A DNA stretch of 64,000 nt from Gymnogyps californianus (lineage: Eukaryota > Chordata > Aves > Accipitriformes > Cathartidae), in the NCBI RefSeq assembly GCF_018139145.2, contig NC_059478.1, positions 12,879,001 through 12,943,000 on the forward strand. The letters are read 5' to 3'. Positions 13,235 through 24,115 of this stretch are shown piece after piece (position 1 is the first letter of the stretch; each line of letters begins with the position of its first letter). Under the pieces are notes generated by a model. That model had not been told where the DNA came from. It searched no databases and worked only from the letters and a program-made list of their open reading frames with translations. Made by a program: the position numbers and the translations under genes.

Positions 13235-13275
13235 TAAAAAAAGAGGCGGGGGGAGAGGGAAAAGGAGAGAAAAAG
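13235..13275 (+). repeat. polypurine tract
   Basis: About 41 bases are purine except for a single C at 13247: an A run, then GAGG, a G run and mixed A/G. Such tracts are low-complexity DNA and can form triplex structures. It lies about 110 bases after the CpG-dense patch. No function can be read from it. Confidence 0.6.
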
Positions 13276-15198
13276 ATGACTTTTCCTTGTGAAAGCTAGT
13301 TCCCTGTAAGCAGGTATGCTTTTTCCTCAATGCCGTACAAACACACCTCAGTCCTCACGTTAAATTTTACCATCTGTGTTTTGGGGAACATAGAAAGTGA
13401 TCTTCCAAATGGGGTATTTTGGCTTTTTGCTGTGGCTTTTTGGGGTTATGGAGGTATTCAGAAATTGGGAAGTGGGATCTAAGTGCAGTCTACTGGAGGA
13501 CTTCTTAAGCTGCCTTCATTCCTTGGGCTGGTTTTAAACACCAAGTACCTGCATTTTAGGTGCTGTAACTGGGAATAAATGAAGGAATTTGACAGTTATA
13601 TCTGTCCTGGATGAGAGGTAGCTGCTGTTGCTCTAACTTAAACACTTTCCCCAGCTGGTCATAAATCATAATTCGTAGGGATAGATCATTATTCATCGTA
13701 AATGAGCTAGAGAAATTCTCCTTTCTGTCATGCCCCTCCTTGATAACATGATGATCATTACTATGCTAAAAACCTTAAGAAATATCCTAAACAATCTGCT
13801 TATTAATACAAGCCTTTATAATGGAGATATGTGTGTATGTATAGATGTACATTTAAGAGCCTAATAGCATTGTTATTGTAGTGCTGATGTTCTAAGGATT
13901 TAAATGGGCAAGGTTTTTAGAAGGATAATGTCTTTTTTTAGATCAGCAGTTTTAATTGGAAAACACTGGCAAATTTTGGTCTCAGTTCTCTAACAGCCTT
14001 GCAACAATACTGCCTCTTCAGTGCAATGCTCACACTCTCTTTCCCTGTTATTTACGCTGCTGCTTGGGTTGCCCCTCTAATCATGAACAATTAAAAGCAC
14101 GTTTTTGTTCCTTCAAATTGCACCTCTGTGTAATTGTCTGTGGGAATAAAGTCCTGACGGTGGCCCCTCTAGCCAGAGGCATGCTCACAGTATATGTTGC
14201 TTAGAGATTTCCTGTTTATGGCTGTCCACAATTCTCCTTGGTTATTTTTCAGGCATACTGCTCTTTTCTTAAAATTGGATTGCAGAGTACTCCTCATCTC
14301 ACAACTCATGCAATAGGATCAGGACAGCAGCAAATGCTGCAACTCCTAGCCAGTGTTTTATATCACCAGCTGATCTGCTCTTTGTTAGAGCAGTCTGTCT
14401 GTTACTGTCCATGTACCTCCATTGGTGAGCAATGACTTCATCTGCTGGGAGTCCGAGTAACCTAATTTTGAGTAATTTTTAGAAGAGTCATGGCTACAAT
14501 CTCGTGTTGGCTTTGATATCTGTAAGATTTTATGAAGTAAAGGAGCTAGGACTGCTCCACCTCCCATATGCTAACTTCTGTCTTGATAACAATCTGAGGA
14601 TTATGAGAAGAATCAGGCGGGTGATGCCATGGTGATGAAAAGTTTATCTAAACATGAGCACAGACTTTAAAAGCAAAAAATCATGATCTACACTTATTGT
14701 TTTGGCTCTCACGTAGTTTTCATGAATTCTTATATAAAGCACATGCAACAATAATATGTTCTTGATACTCTGATAGATGACTGTGAGAACAGCCACTCAT
14801 TCTGAAACCTGAACATCAAACACTTTCACCCTTTCTAGTACATAATTTTTAATTCTTTCCAAACAAAGCAGTGCAATTCAGGCAGTGCAAAGCTTGGCAG
14901 GTAGCATGATGATGAAGATTGAACAACTTAATTGTGTTCTAGATAGAAAGTGCCAAAAGGAATCAATGATACAGGAGCCAATAAGAAGCACAACTCGGGC
15001 AGTCACACTCTCTCTCTCTTTCCATCAGAGAATAGGGTGGTTTGTAATTTAGTATTCCTGCATCAAATATTTTTTCTTTTCTTCCGTAGAGGTGTTCATA
15101 GGAGAAATTCACAAACCTTTACAAATATTTAAATTAAGTGTCAGGTTCCCATTATTATTATTCTGTTTGTATGGGTATATCAAGTGAAGCACCTTTTT

Positions 15199-15211
15199 CC
15201 CCCCCCCCCCC
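15199..15211 (+). repeat. poly-C run (13)
   Basis: Thirteen consecutive C residues follow a T run. This is a homopolymer likely to vary in length and to be error-prone in sequencing. Confidence 0.9.
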
Positions 15212-15847
15212 GATGATCAGACTTTGGTCCAATGCATAAAATATAACTGAAATGCCTCATTCAGTTTGATAGCTGCCCATATATCCTAAAAGAAAATCAC
15301 AAATAAAACAAACTGACTGTATTTTGCAGGTCACAAGCAGAAGCTTGGTGAAAAACATTTTCCAATTCTAATGTTTTTACCTGCTTTGTTTTGCATAGAG
15401 AAATTAAGTACACACATTGTAAGTGTGTTTAATAACATAAAATCTAGCAATTTCATGTGGACAGTAAGGAAGTAGCTTACCATCTTTTAAAATAAATAGA
15501 AGCATACCCTTTAGGTTACCTGCTCGAGGTGATCCATTGAATGCCAAGGGTTACAGTGGCGAATCTATAAGAAAAGAAATAGTAATGAAGACAAAAATTC
15601 TTGAACAAGAGAGATACAGGTTTCCAGCTGGAGAATAACCTCTCTGCGGCTCCTTTTAGAATATAATGGATTTACTCATCCCAGAGCTGAGCTGACAGTC
15701 AACCCCACACAAGTACTGTTATAGATAATAGAGTATACCATAACAGCACTTCAGTCTTACACATTATTGCTTTAATTGTATACAAAATAGAGTGAATAGG
15801 TATCGTATCACTACTTCTAGATTTCAATTTTAGCTGCTCTGTGAGTT

Positions 15848-15860
15848 AAAAAAAAAAAAA
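15848..15860 (+). repeat. poly-A run (13)
   Basis: Thirteen A residues followed by GAGAGTGTGAG. No transposon body is recognisable upstream, so I do not call it a retroposon tail. Confidence 0.9.
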
Positions 15861-18800
15861 GAGAGTGTGAGAACAAAAAGACACTTTTCATCCCGAGGCA
15901 GGAATCATTTCACCTGCTTCTGGTCTGGGCCACAGTAGCTCAGAAATACCACAGAACAATTTGGCAGAGAAGGAAAAAATAATTCCGCATCTAACTGTAA
16001 ATCCAGCAGTAATTTAGTTTATCCAAATTGAAATTTCTCCCAGATACTGTTATGTTTAACACTCCCACGCTTGCAGAAAATGCCGCGGGCTCTTTAGCAA
16101 TCACCGTCCCTGGGACCTTGGCTTTATGTTTCCCCCTGAAGCTGGGCTGCCTGGCAGCACAGCCGCCCCCCTCCCTGCACAGGCGCTGGGATTGCTCCTG
16201 GAAGATTGTATTGGATCTCTGACTGTTCCTCTCGCAGACTTTTTTGTTGGGGGAGAGTAGCAGGAACGTCCCTGCCGGAGCTGAAACATCTTGACATGGC
16301 TTTTGTTCATGGTGTTACCGTTCTCAGATGTGCCAGCCAGGGTCCCTGCCCAGGAGTGGGGCAGGAGCTGGGAGCCGAGGGGCACAGATGCCACAGAGGG
16401 CAGCTCTGCTTTTATAAATGCTACGTTGCTTTCTGGGCAGGCGATATATCTACGAATCAGCCCTTGGAGGGCCCCGTTTGACCGGTACTGCCTTCCCTCT
16501 TCCTACGTCTTTCTGAAGCTTAACAAGAAAAAGGCTGGAGTGATGCAGGGTGCCAGCTGCCCACCTCTTCCCTCCTCCTCCAGGCTCTAGCTGTGTTCCT
16601 GACGAAACAGTAGTACTGTGGCAGATCCTGTTCCTGGAAGAAGCTGCCTTTCCTGGTGGCTCAGTGGCACAGTTTTCAGGAGCTGTTTACACGGTCTCCC
16701 CTCTGCCTTGTGAATCAGTGAACCACAGCGAGCTTCAAGTGTGGTTTCCCAGCCTTTGTGTTGCTGGCAACACTTGCCTTACCTCTCTGTCAGATGTGCC
16801 TTGAACGTGACAGGGTATGTAGCCAGGCTGGGCAAGTGTCTTCTCGCAGGCGTTGTAGGGCATTGGCTCTTCCGCTTTATTTCCCTGAAGTAATTAGATG
16901 CAAAATGGAAACCTGTGCCTTTAAATGCTGAGTATAAAACCTGCATTAGTCTGGAACTGGAATAAACTGTTTATGTAATTCTCATTAAAAAAGGCAGTCT
17001 GCTCAGGTAAGACATGCAGATGAGTATATATGGCAGTAAAAAGCAAAAAATCAGAAAAGCATGAGCAGTTCCCGTGCTTATTCATGGCAGCAATTTACTG
17101 TTCCCTCCCTGCTCCCACCCTGCGTCTGAAACCAAATCGTCCTTTCAGGGGAGAATAGTTACAATTTGGTACTACCTCAGGTTCAAATTAGAATGCAAGT
17201 TCGTATTTTCAGCAGTTCCACAAGAGAGAAAAAAACTTCCAAAAAGTTTTAGATCAGAAATGCCAAAGCAGGAGGTGCTGACTGCTCCATCAGTCAGAAG
17301 CAATTTGACATGTTAAAATCAAATTTCCCATTTAGAATCACCAAGCAAAAATAAAAATCATTGTTTCAAATTTTTATTTAAAATAAGAGCTATTTTGAAA
17401 TGCTACTTTGAAGCAATTGTTCTTCAGTTGTCCTGGCTGGAAGATAAAGACCTTTAAACAAAATTGAGTTATTCCTGCAGAGAAATAATATATTGACAAT
17501 GCTGTATTTTCCAAAGGAAGAATCTTTCAGCCAAAAAGATGTGAAATTGGAACAAGAACTAAAGTTACATTGTTAGACCATGTTAAAATACATTTCAAAG
17601 TGCTAGTGTATGAAACCTGAAGCTGCAGTCTGCCCACTCTTTCTGAAAATGTAATGTAGCAATGGCAAACCACAACTAGCAGTGTGAACTCTGGTGCAGG
17701 TAGAGATTTGGTGTTGTGCAGGGGCAAGACGCAACCGTGTTCGTCCACTTGGCCCCAGCCCGTGAATAGCTCCCCTGTCTCTGCTGGTGGCACCCATCCT
17801 GGAGTCCCCCTGCAACTGGGAGCACAGCTCCAGCTTGCCCAGCTCCAACCTCTCTTGCAGACGGCGCTGGAGAGACAGGTTTAAACAGCTCTGCTCTCAG
17901 ATGGGAGCCCACTGCCCAGTGTGCCCTGCTCAGATTTGAGCTTCCCATGGGGAAGAATCAATACAACCTGGGAAAACTTGGGTTTCTTTAATTGCCAAAT
18001 TGTGTTGGTTGATACATTTTATATGCTTCCTACTAATTTATCAACAAATCATGGTGGGGAAAACCTCTTGCAAAGCTGCAGAGTGCACTGACTGACATTG
18101 CTATGCTTTGGCTTACTAGAAGCAGCACCGACTCACTCACTTACGACAAAAAATCTGAATTACATTTTAGCAAGTGGTAGAGCTCCCCTGGGCAAAAATC
18201 TCACTCTAGGACCGTAAAGGGACAGGAAGGTGGCAGCTGCCTTGGGTAATCATACAAGGAGCTAAATTCAAAACAGTTGTAATTTAGCAACAAAAGATAG
18301 ATTCATTGTGGCAGCTTATTGTTTGGAGTTTATAAAATGGGGAGAGGAGAAGGCCAAGAGAACAACTAGGGGAAGGACAAGAGCAGCTTTTGTAGTACAT
18401 ACCCATAAATTATTTGCCCCAGTATACACATACACTGTGACTGTAGTTTCATCTTCGAGTTTTGGTAACATAAACCAAAGTCTTGAACATCACTGCCAAG
18501 GTTGCTGCTCTCACCAGAATCCCGAGCAGGAATTAGAAACTTGTGCGGGAATGAACACGTATTCCTCCTTGTGTCCTCTCAACTCTTTTAAAGGAGTCTG
18601 GATTAAATGCAAACTTAACATTTCCATATATTAATAGAATGCATTAAAAAAAGAATTTATGTTGCTGCCTATGTTGTTTGCACTGCAATGTTCCAGTAAA
18701 TGTGTCGATATCAGGAATATACATAACTGGAACCACTTTCCTGATGTAGTGGTTATTAAATAGGTATAGGCCCACACAGGCTGAAAGAGGAAGTGTTTCT

Positions 18801-20909
18801 TCAAAATATAGTGACTGATCCTACGTTTTAATGCTTCCTACTATATGTACACTTGTTTTTATTACAGCATAAAGTACTTTTCCATGGTACAATAAATAGA
18901 AATACAGCATATGCATGTGTATTTATCACATTTGTGGCTGATATACTTCTGGTGAAAATTAGGAATAGAAATAGGACTAGGTCAATGTGACAAGTAAATT
19001 TAGAACAAGGTAGCAAGCTGCTGTCTGGGACCAAACTTTGTACAAGGATTTTCTTCGTAAGGATATAAGGATAAATCTGAAATAACTCTGCAGAATTTAT
19101 TAAAGTGAAAAACAAATATAAAATTGAGGCAAATAAAGCCGTAACTCTGAGTCCTCTCCAGTTTGGGGGAGAATTTTGGAGACTGCTAATTCTCATCAGA
19201 ATGTATGTTCAGATATAACTGTTTATAGCTGAGGTCCAAGCCCAGGAATAAAAACAGTGTGTGGCCTGATTTTATATGAATTCATTAATTATATCTGTAG
19301 TTATAAAAAAATTGGAAATAGTCTAAATTTGAGGCAAACAACCATTATTCAAATCCCACTTTAATGTAGTCCTTGCCAATTTGCCTTCCATAACAGATGT
19401 TACTTCTCTTGACGGTTTATTGTGGCCAAACCATTTCTTTCTAGCCAGAAAACTGAATAAATGATAAAAGCCAAAAGGGAGGAAGATGCATGTTTTTGTC
19501 AGTGCAAAGGCTTACTTTTCCCCCAAGATGATGTTGGCTGCACAGGAGGTTGAGTGTCTACCCATGTGCGCGTGCAGACATGCACACGCATTTGCCTTGT
19601 TCTTCACACACGTTCATTAGCTTAGGACTTGTTTGTTTACAGTTTTGCTCTTCTAGCTTATTTCTTTTTTTGTCTCCTCAAAAGTCTGTTTTCTCTCTGT
19701 CCTTTCTGTTCTGCTCCAGCAGAATCCTCTTGGCCAGTTTGGAACATTTTGTTTGTGTTTGATCTGATGGCCCTTTCTGTCCTCCTGCATCCATGGGCAA
19801 CTTTACATCTCAGTTCTCGTCCCTTCTATATGCTGTCCAACTTCTTTCCTAGACTGAAGGGTGCACCCTGCTCTATAGGGCAGAGTGTTTTGAAACCTGA
19901 AGTCCTACTCGTGGAAGATAATTATCAGACTCTTCCACTCAACATCAAAATACCTTTAATAAGAACTTGCTACTAAACCAACGTTGTAGCCTGCTAAAGG
20001 TACCATTGTTTGGAAGAGATGGAAAATTATAATTACATAATGATTTACTAATTTATGTTTTTCACTCTCAGAGATTCTAAGCAGGTAGTTACACTGCTTC
20101 ATTTGTGACAGCAGCAAGAATTTTAGCATGGTATACTTCTTTGTGGAAGTAAGCAAAATTGCCACATAATATTGCATTTTATTAGGGTATAGAGCTATCA
20201 CAGCCAACCACAGGGATAAGCAGTTACTTTTAGTGGACAATAGCTGCATAAAATAGAAGTGATAAAGCCTAAAGGAATGTTCCTGAGGGAGTCCTATTGC
20301 CACACCAGTGTGTCGAAATTTCCCTCTGCTATTGAAAGAACAACCGATCCAGATGTATTTCACTCTTAAATCAGGAAAAGGATCCATGACCTTTGAGAAC
20401 AAACTGTCCTCAGAAAGCTTGCTTTCTCTGAGCCAATAGTCTGTCTATCTTTCCGTCTTCTCCAGTGTCCTTTTCACAGATTTAACAGCCACACGCATAC
20501 AAGAAGTGTGCAGAGGCTGAAAGCATCTTGGCCACAGTTCCACAAGAAGACTTAAGATTTCAGCAGAAATGCCAAGGAGTTGAGATATTTTTCCAGAAGC
20601 CATAGGGAGATGGGTACGACGAGAGGTAAAACATTTTGCAGAGGTAAAGGTAAAGCAAGTTTCAGATCTCAGATTCACAGAGAGTATGTGACTTTCATCA
20701 TGATTTCTTCATCTGTGCTGAGCTGCCAGGATGCTTCTGCCCAGGCTCTGCACATGCAGGCACAGCCAAGCACTGGGGCTGAGCACTGCCTTGAGGGTCT
20801 GAGAACAAGATGCTGCCAATGGTTTGCAAGAGTGACTAGGAATCCGTCTGGATGAAATGATCTGTGTAAAAGTAAGACGTTATTCTTACTAGTAATACTT
20901 TTCATATTC

Positions 20910-20914
20910 CCTTT
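20910..20914. repeat. left target-site duplication of LTR copy 1
   Basis: CCTTT lies directly before the terminal TG of the LTR and is repeated exactly at 21493-21497. Five base pairs is the size made by ERVL-type, and some ERV1-type, integrases. Confidence 0.8.
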
Positions 20915-21036
20915 TGTCGTGGTTTAACCCCAGCCAGCAGCCAAGCACCACGCAGCCGCTTCCCCCTCCCCCTCCCAGTGGGGTGGGGAGGAGGAAAGGA
21001 AAAAAAAGTAAAACTCATGGGTTGAGATAAGAACAG

Positions 21037-21042
21037 TTTAAT
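21037..21042 (-). promoter_or_regulatory. LTR polyadenylation signal ATTAAA
   Basis: TTTAAT on the plus strand reads ATTAAA on the minus strand, the common variant polyadenylation hexamer. It lies about 185 bases downstream of the LTR TATA box in sense orientation, as expected for the R region. The second LTR has the same hexamer in the same context (AAACTGT). Confidence 0.6.
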
Positions 21043-21084
21043 AACTGAAGTAAAATATAATACTAACAATAGTAATAATGAAAT

Positions 21085-21115
21085 ATTATAATAATAATAA
21101 TAATAATAGTAATAA
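21085..21115. repeat. (ATA)n microsatellite inside the LTR
   Basis: A near-perfect ATA/TAT tract with about seven pure units (21088-21108). It belongs to the central block special to this LTR copy. Frames crossing it encode tyrosine or isoleucine runs and are not genes. Confidence 0.85.
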
Positions 21116-21220
21116 CAAAAAAAGGGGGGGGGGAAACCCAGTGATGCACAATGCAACTGCTCACCACCCGCTGACCGATGCCAGAGCCGTGATACGCGCC
21201 TCCCGGCCAACTCCCCCCAG

Positions 21221-21228
21221 TTTATAAA
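21221..21228 (-). promoter_or_regulatory. LTR TATA box with adjacent CRE half-site
   Basis: TTTATAAA is its own reverse complement, so the box reads the same on both strands. The LTR orientation assigns it to minus-strand transcription. Just upstream in sense is ACGTCA (TGACGT at 21236-21241), a cAMP-response-element half-site. Together these are the core promoter of the retroviral U3 region. Confidence 0.6.
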
Positions 21229-21492
21229 CTGGGCATGACGTTCCATGGTATGGAATACCCCTTTGGCTAGTTCAGGTCAGCTGCCCCGGCTGTGCTCCCT
21301 CCCAGCTTCTTGCACACCTGCTTGCTGGCAGAGCATGGGAAACTGAAAAGTCCTTGGCTTAAGATAAGCGCTACTTAGCAACAACTAAAACATCAGCGTG
21401 TTATCAACATCATTCTCACACTAAATCCAAAACACAGCACTGTACCAGCTACTAAGAAGAGAGTTAACTCTATTCCAGCCGAAAACAGGACA

Positions 21493-21497
21493 CCTTT
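21493..21497. repeat. right target-site duplication of LTR copy 1
   Basis: CCTTT follows the terminal CA of the LTR and exactly matches 20910-20914, which fixes both element boundaries. Confidence 0.8.
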
Positions 21498-22118
21498 GTT
21501 ACAATTACTTTCACAGCATTACTGAAGAGACATTCTGCTAAGAATAAACTTGATACTTGCACTGCATTATAATAAAATTGAAGATAATTTTCCATAGAGA
21601 GAGTAAAAAGAAACATTTTTTTCTTTACCGATGGCACAGGAAACTACCAGCTGTTCAGCCTGCCACCAGCTCTACGCTGCTGCGTTACATGGGAAGGAGG
21701 CAAAGGTTTCATGCACTTTGAAACCTTTAATTTCTCTAAGAAGCCCATTTTGCATTATTTGTAATTTTACACATTTCATGGCTTGTCACAACCTTCACTG
21801 CATTTGAATGCAGTTTCTGTGTGTGTTAAATATAGCCTTTTTAAATAAGTGACATTTCCCATATTTTACGCAGTGACAAATTGCAATTGTCAAAGTAAGG
21901 ATCTTGAAAATATTGAACGATGTGCATGGCAGGCCAGTGAAAACAGATCTCGTGGTGTTTCACCTCTTCTAATGGGTTCAAGCAATACGTAGTCCATATG
22001 CGAGGTGTTAGCAAAGACACCACAGGTGCCACATAATGGACGAATGGGCATCATTGTGTTACTCCTCTTTGTACCAGTTCCTAAAAGTTGGAGTCATGAC
22101 TTGGGTTCAGTGTGTCTT

Positions 22119-22165
22119 GGGTACTGTGCAAGAAGACAGTCTTTGCCCTAAAGGGTTTGTCATCA
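22119..22165. repeat. possible MIR-type SINE fragment
   Basis: 'GGTACTGTGCAAGAAGACAG' followed by TCTTTGCCCTAAAGGGTTTG resembles the 'ACTGTACAAACACAG ... GACAGTCCCTGCCC.. AAGAGCTTACA' stretch of old amniote MIR-like SINEs, as I recall it. Divergence is high, consistent with great age. Confidence 0.35.
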
Positions 22166-24103
22166 AAGCCAATCTTACTCTGATTTTTAATTTTATTTTT
22201 TTCTGGAATATTATAGATAAGAACAAATTCTACTGCCAATGGTGCAAATAGTTTCTCTTGATTTCACTGGATAAGCACTAAGCATATAAAGTGAACTATT
22301 TTTTTATCAGGTTTTGGAAGCATTTAACCCTAAATTGTCTTATTCTATCCTATAGCTATGCATACAAGGAACCACCAAGAACTGCAGTATCCTCACAATA
22401 TTATAATTTAGGAACTGCTGAACCAAGTTTTTCCCTCAGTATGCCAAGGCAACAGATTTCACTTTCTCTGGCACGGTAAAGATCAAGGGAAAACTTTGTT
22501 TGAAATTTTTTAGTAAAAAAATCACTGACCATCACTAACTTCATAGATAGGTGTGGGCCTGCATTAAATGAAAAAAACCAACCCAGACTTGCACACAGTT
22601 AAGCTCAAAGATGATTCCAAGTAGTACAGCATATCTCTATTGCATATTACCTTATCTTGTTGATGTTAGCCTGAAAGTGTTCCAGGCAAATCTGTTCAGG
22701 AAAAGAGCACAGTATGTACGAATCTCTCTAATCTAAACAAGATAGAATGCTTCTTACAGGTGTGCAGTTTACAAGGCATGGAACATATGCTGAATGAGGA
22801 AAACAAAGGAAATCATGATCATGTAGCAGTCAACCATCTGAATAAACAAGGATGCTGTAGACAAAAGTCTTTCATCACTTAAATGATCACAAAGAGTGCA
22901 AATTAAACCTGCACTTTCAAAAGGTTTTATTAATGTATTTTGGCGACTTTTTTACCTCTAGTGCCATTGTTTTATATTCAATAGAAGTACTATTTAGGGT
23001 GACATGAGACACTCAGTGTAGCTTATGCAGACAACAAGCAAAAGTCTTAATAAACTAATAAAAAAGTCTTAATAGAGTGTGATTATAACAAAGTATCTTG
23101 ATCAAAAAAACCTCAACACCCCTAACCCCCCAAATCCAACCTGATTGTAACAGTACATTTGCCAACTGTTCACATGGGAATGAGCCAGGATTCATCATTT
23201 AAAGTAATACCTAATTAATGCTGTTTTGCAACAGATGTGAAGCTTTTTTCCTAGTCTTGCGTGCATATACCTTTTATCTTGTATTAAACATGTCCTCTGA
23301 ATCCCATTTTTGACCTCTGTTTTGGTGTAGCCCAACCAGAACTTGCCATAAAGGAATAGCTGAGGATTGCCCTGACGTTCAGATGCGCAAAGGTCAGAGC
23401 AGACAGTGGCATACCGGGGACCAGAGCTGAGCCCTGGGGCTGCCGTGGGGTATGTAATACACGATCTGGGTCACAGCCAGTCGCTCGCTTCTGCTGCACT
23501 AATTTAGCTCTGTGGCCTCCTGGGGTCTTAGGACAACAGGAGGCCAAGGGCATAAGATGGTGATGATTGTTTTTCCTCAGTTTTGTCCGTTTATGGGCCA
23601 GTCAGTTCTGCCTGTATACTCCTATGGCTTTGATGCCACTCGTGTTCCTGATAGGCGTGTGCAGAGAGGCTGTTTGGGACAAGCCCATGTTTTAGCCAGG
23701 CGAAGCAAAGTGAGTCAGCTGTAGCCTGCACGGCAGTGCTGAGCTGTGTCTCAGCAGAGGTAGTGATGTGTCCCAGGCCTCCCACTGCAGGTAATTTTGT
23801 TCTGCAGTCAAGAGAATTTGCTACAGTTCGCCCACCCCCCAGTAATTTCCCTCTGCTGCCCCAGCTCCCTGCACCGTGCTGCCGCATGGGCTGTCCGGGG
23901 CTGGCACTCACAGTGCTGCTCATGAGCAGCTTCAGGGGGTTGGTGTGTGCTGTGCTTGCCAGGGACCGTTACATTGCCGGCACAGTCATGCTGCCGTCCG
24001 CCTTTCTACCGAAGCCACGTTTATACAATGTGCACGAGGAATTATTCATATGGGTGTCTGAGGAATTTTACAGAGAAGCCCCATTTTACAGACTCAGACA
24101 GGG

Positions 24104-24115
24104 AAAAAAAAAAAA
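24104..24115 (+). repeat. poly-A run (12)
   Basis: Twelve A residues in an A/G-rich region. The preceding bases (CCCATTTTACAGACTCAGACAGG) weakly resemble a MIR core, but too little matches to call an element. Confidence 0.85.

Larger units (their letters stand above)
13276..20909. other. noncoding sequence, no gene recognised
   Basis: No recognisable exons or RNA genes. The stretch holds poly-C and poly-A runs, a GC-richer patch at about 16080-16400 with overlapping frames on both strands, and a 148-codon minus-strand open frame (19956-20402) with no known domain. That length is expected by chance in a window this size. Confidence 0.6.
20915..21492 (-). mobile_element. solo LTR of an avian endogenous retrovirus, copy 1
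   Basis: This 578-bp element begins TGTCGTGGTTTAACCCC and ends CAGGACA on the plus strand. The reverse complement is the working orientation, with a TGTCCTG start, a TATA box, an ATTAAA signal and a ...TTAAACCACGACA end. It is flanked by a perfect CCTTT duplication. No gag, pol or env frame adjoins it, so the provirus has collapsed to one LTR. It shares its two outer parts with the copy at 41975-42572, but the central block (about 21061-21205) differs and carries an (ATA)n tract. I recognise the family from neoavian genomes. The 5-bp duplication favours an ERVL-type assignment, which is inference. The 114-codon open frame over it is an LTR artefact. Confidence 0.92.

Noticed and set aside
19956..20402. 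148-codon minus-strand frame as a gene
   Set aside because: It has no family resemblance and no promoter or splice context. A handful of such runs is expected by chance in 64 kb.
20902..21246. 114-codon minus-strand frame with a tyrosine run
   Set aside because: It lies almost wholly within LTR copy 1, and its tyrosine run is a translation of the (ATA)n microsatellite. It is not a gene.
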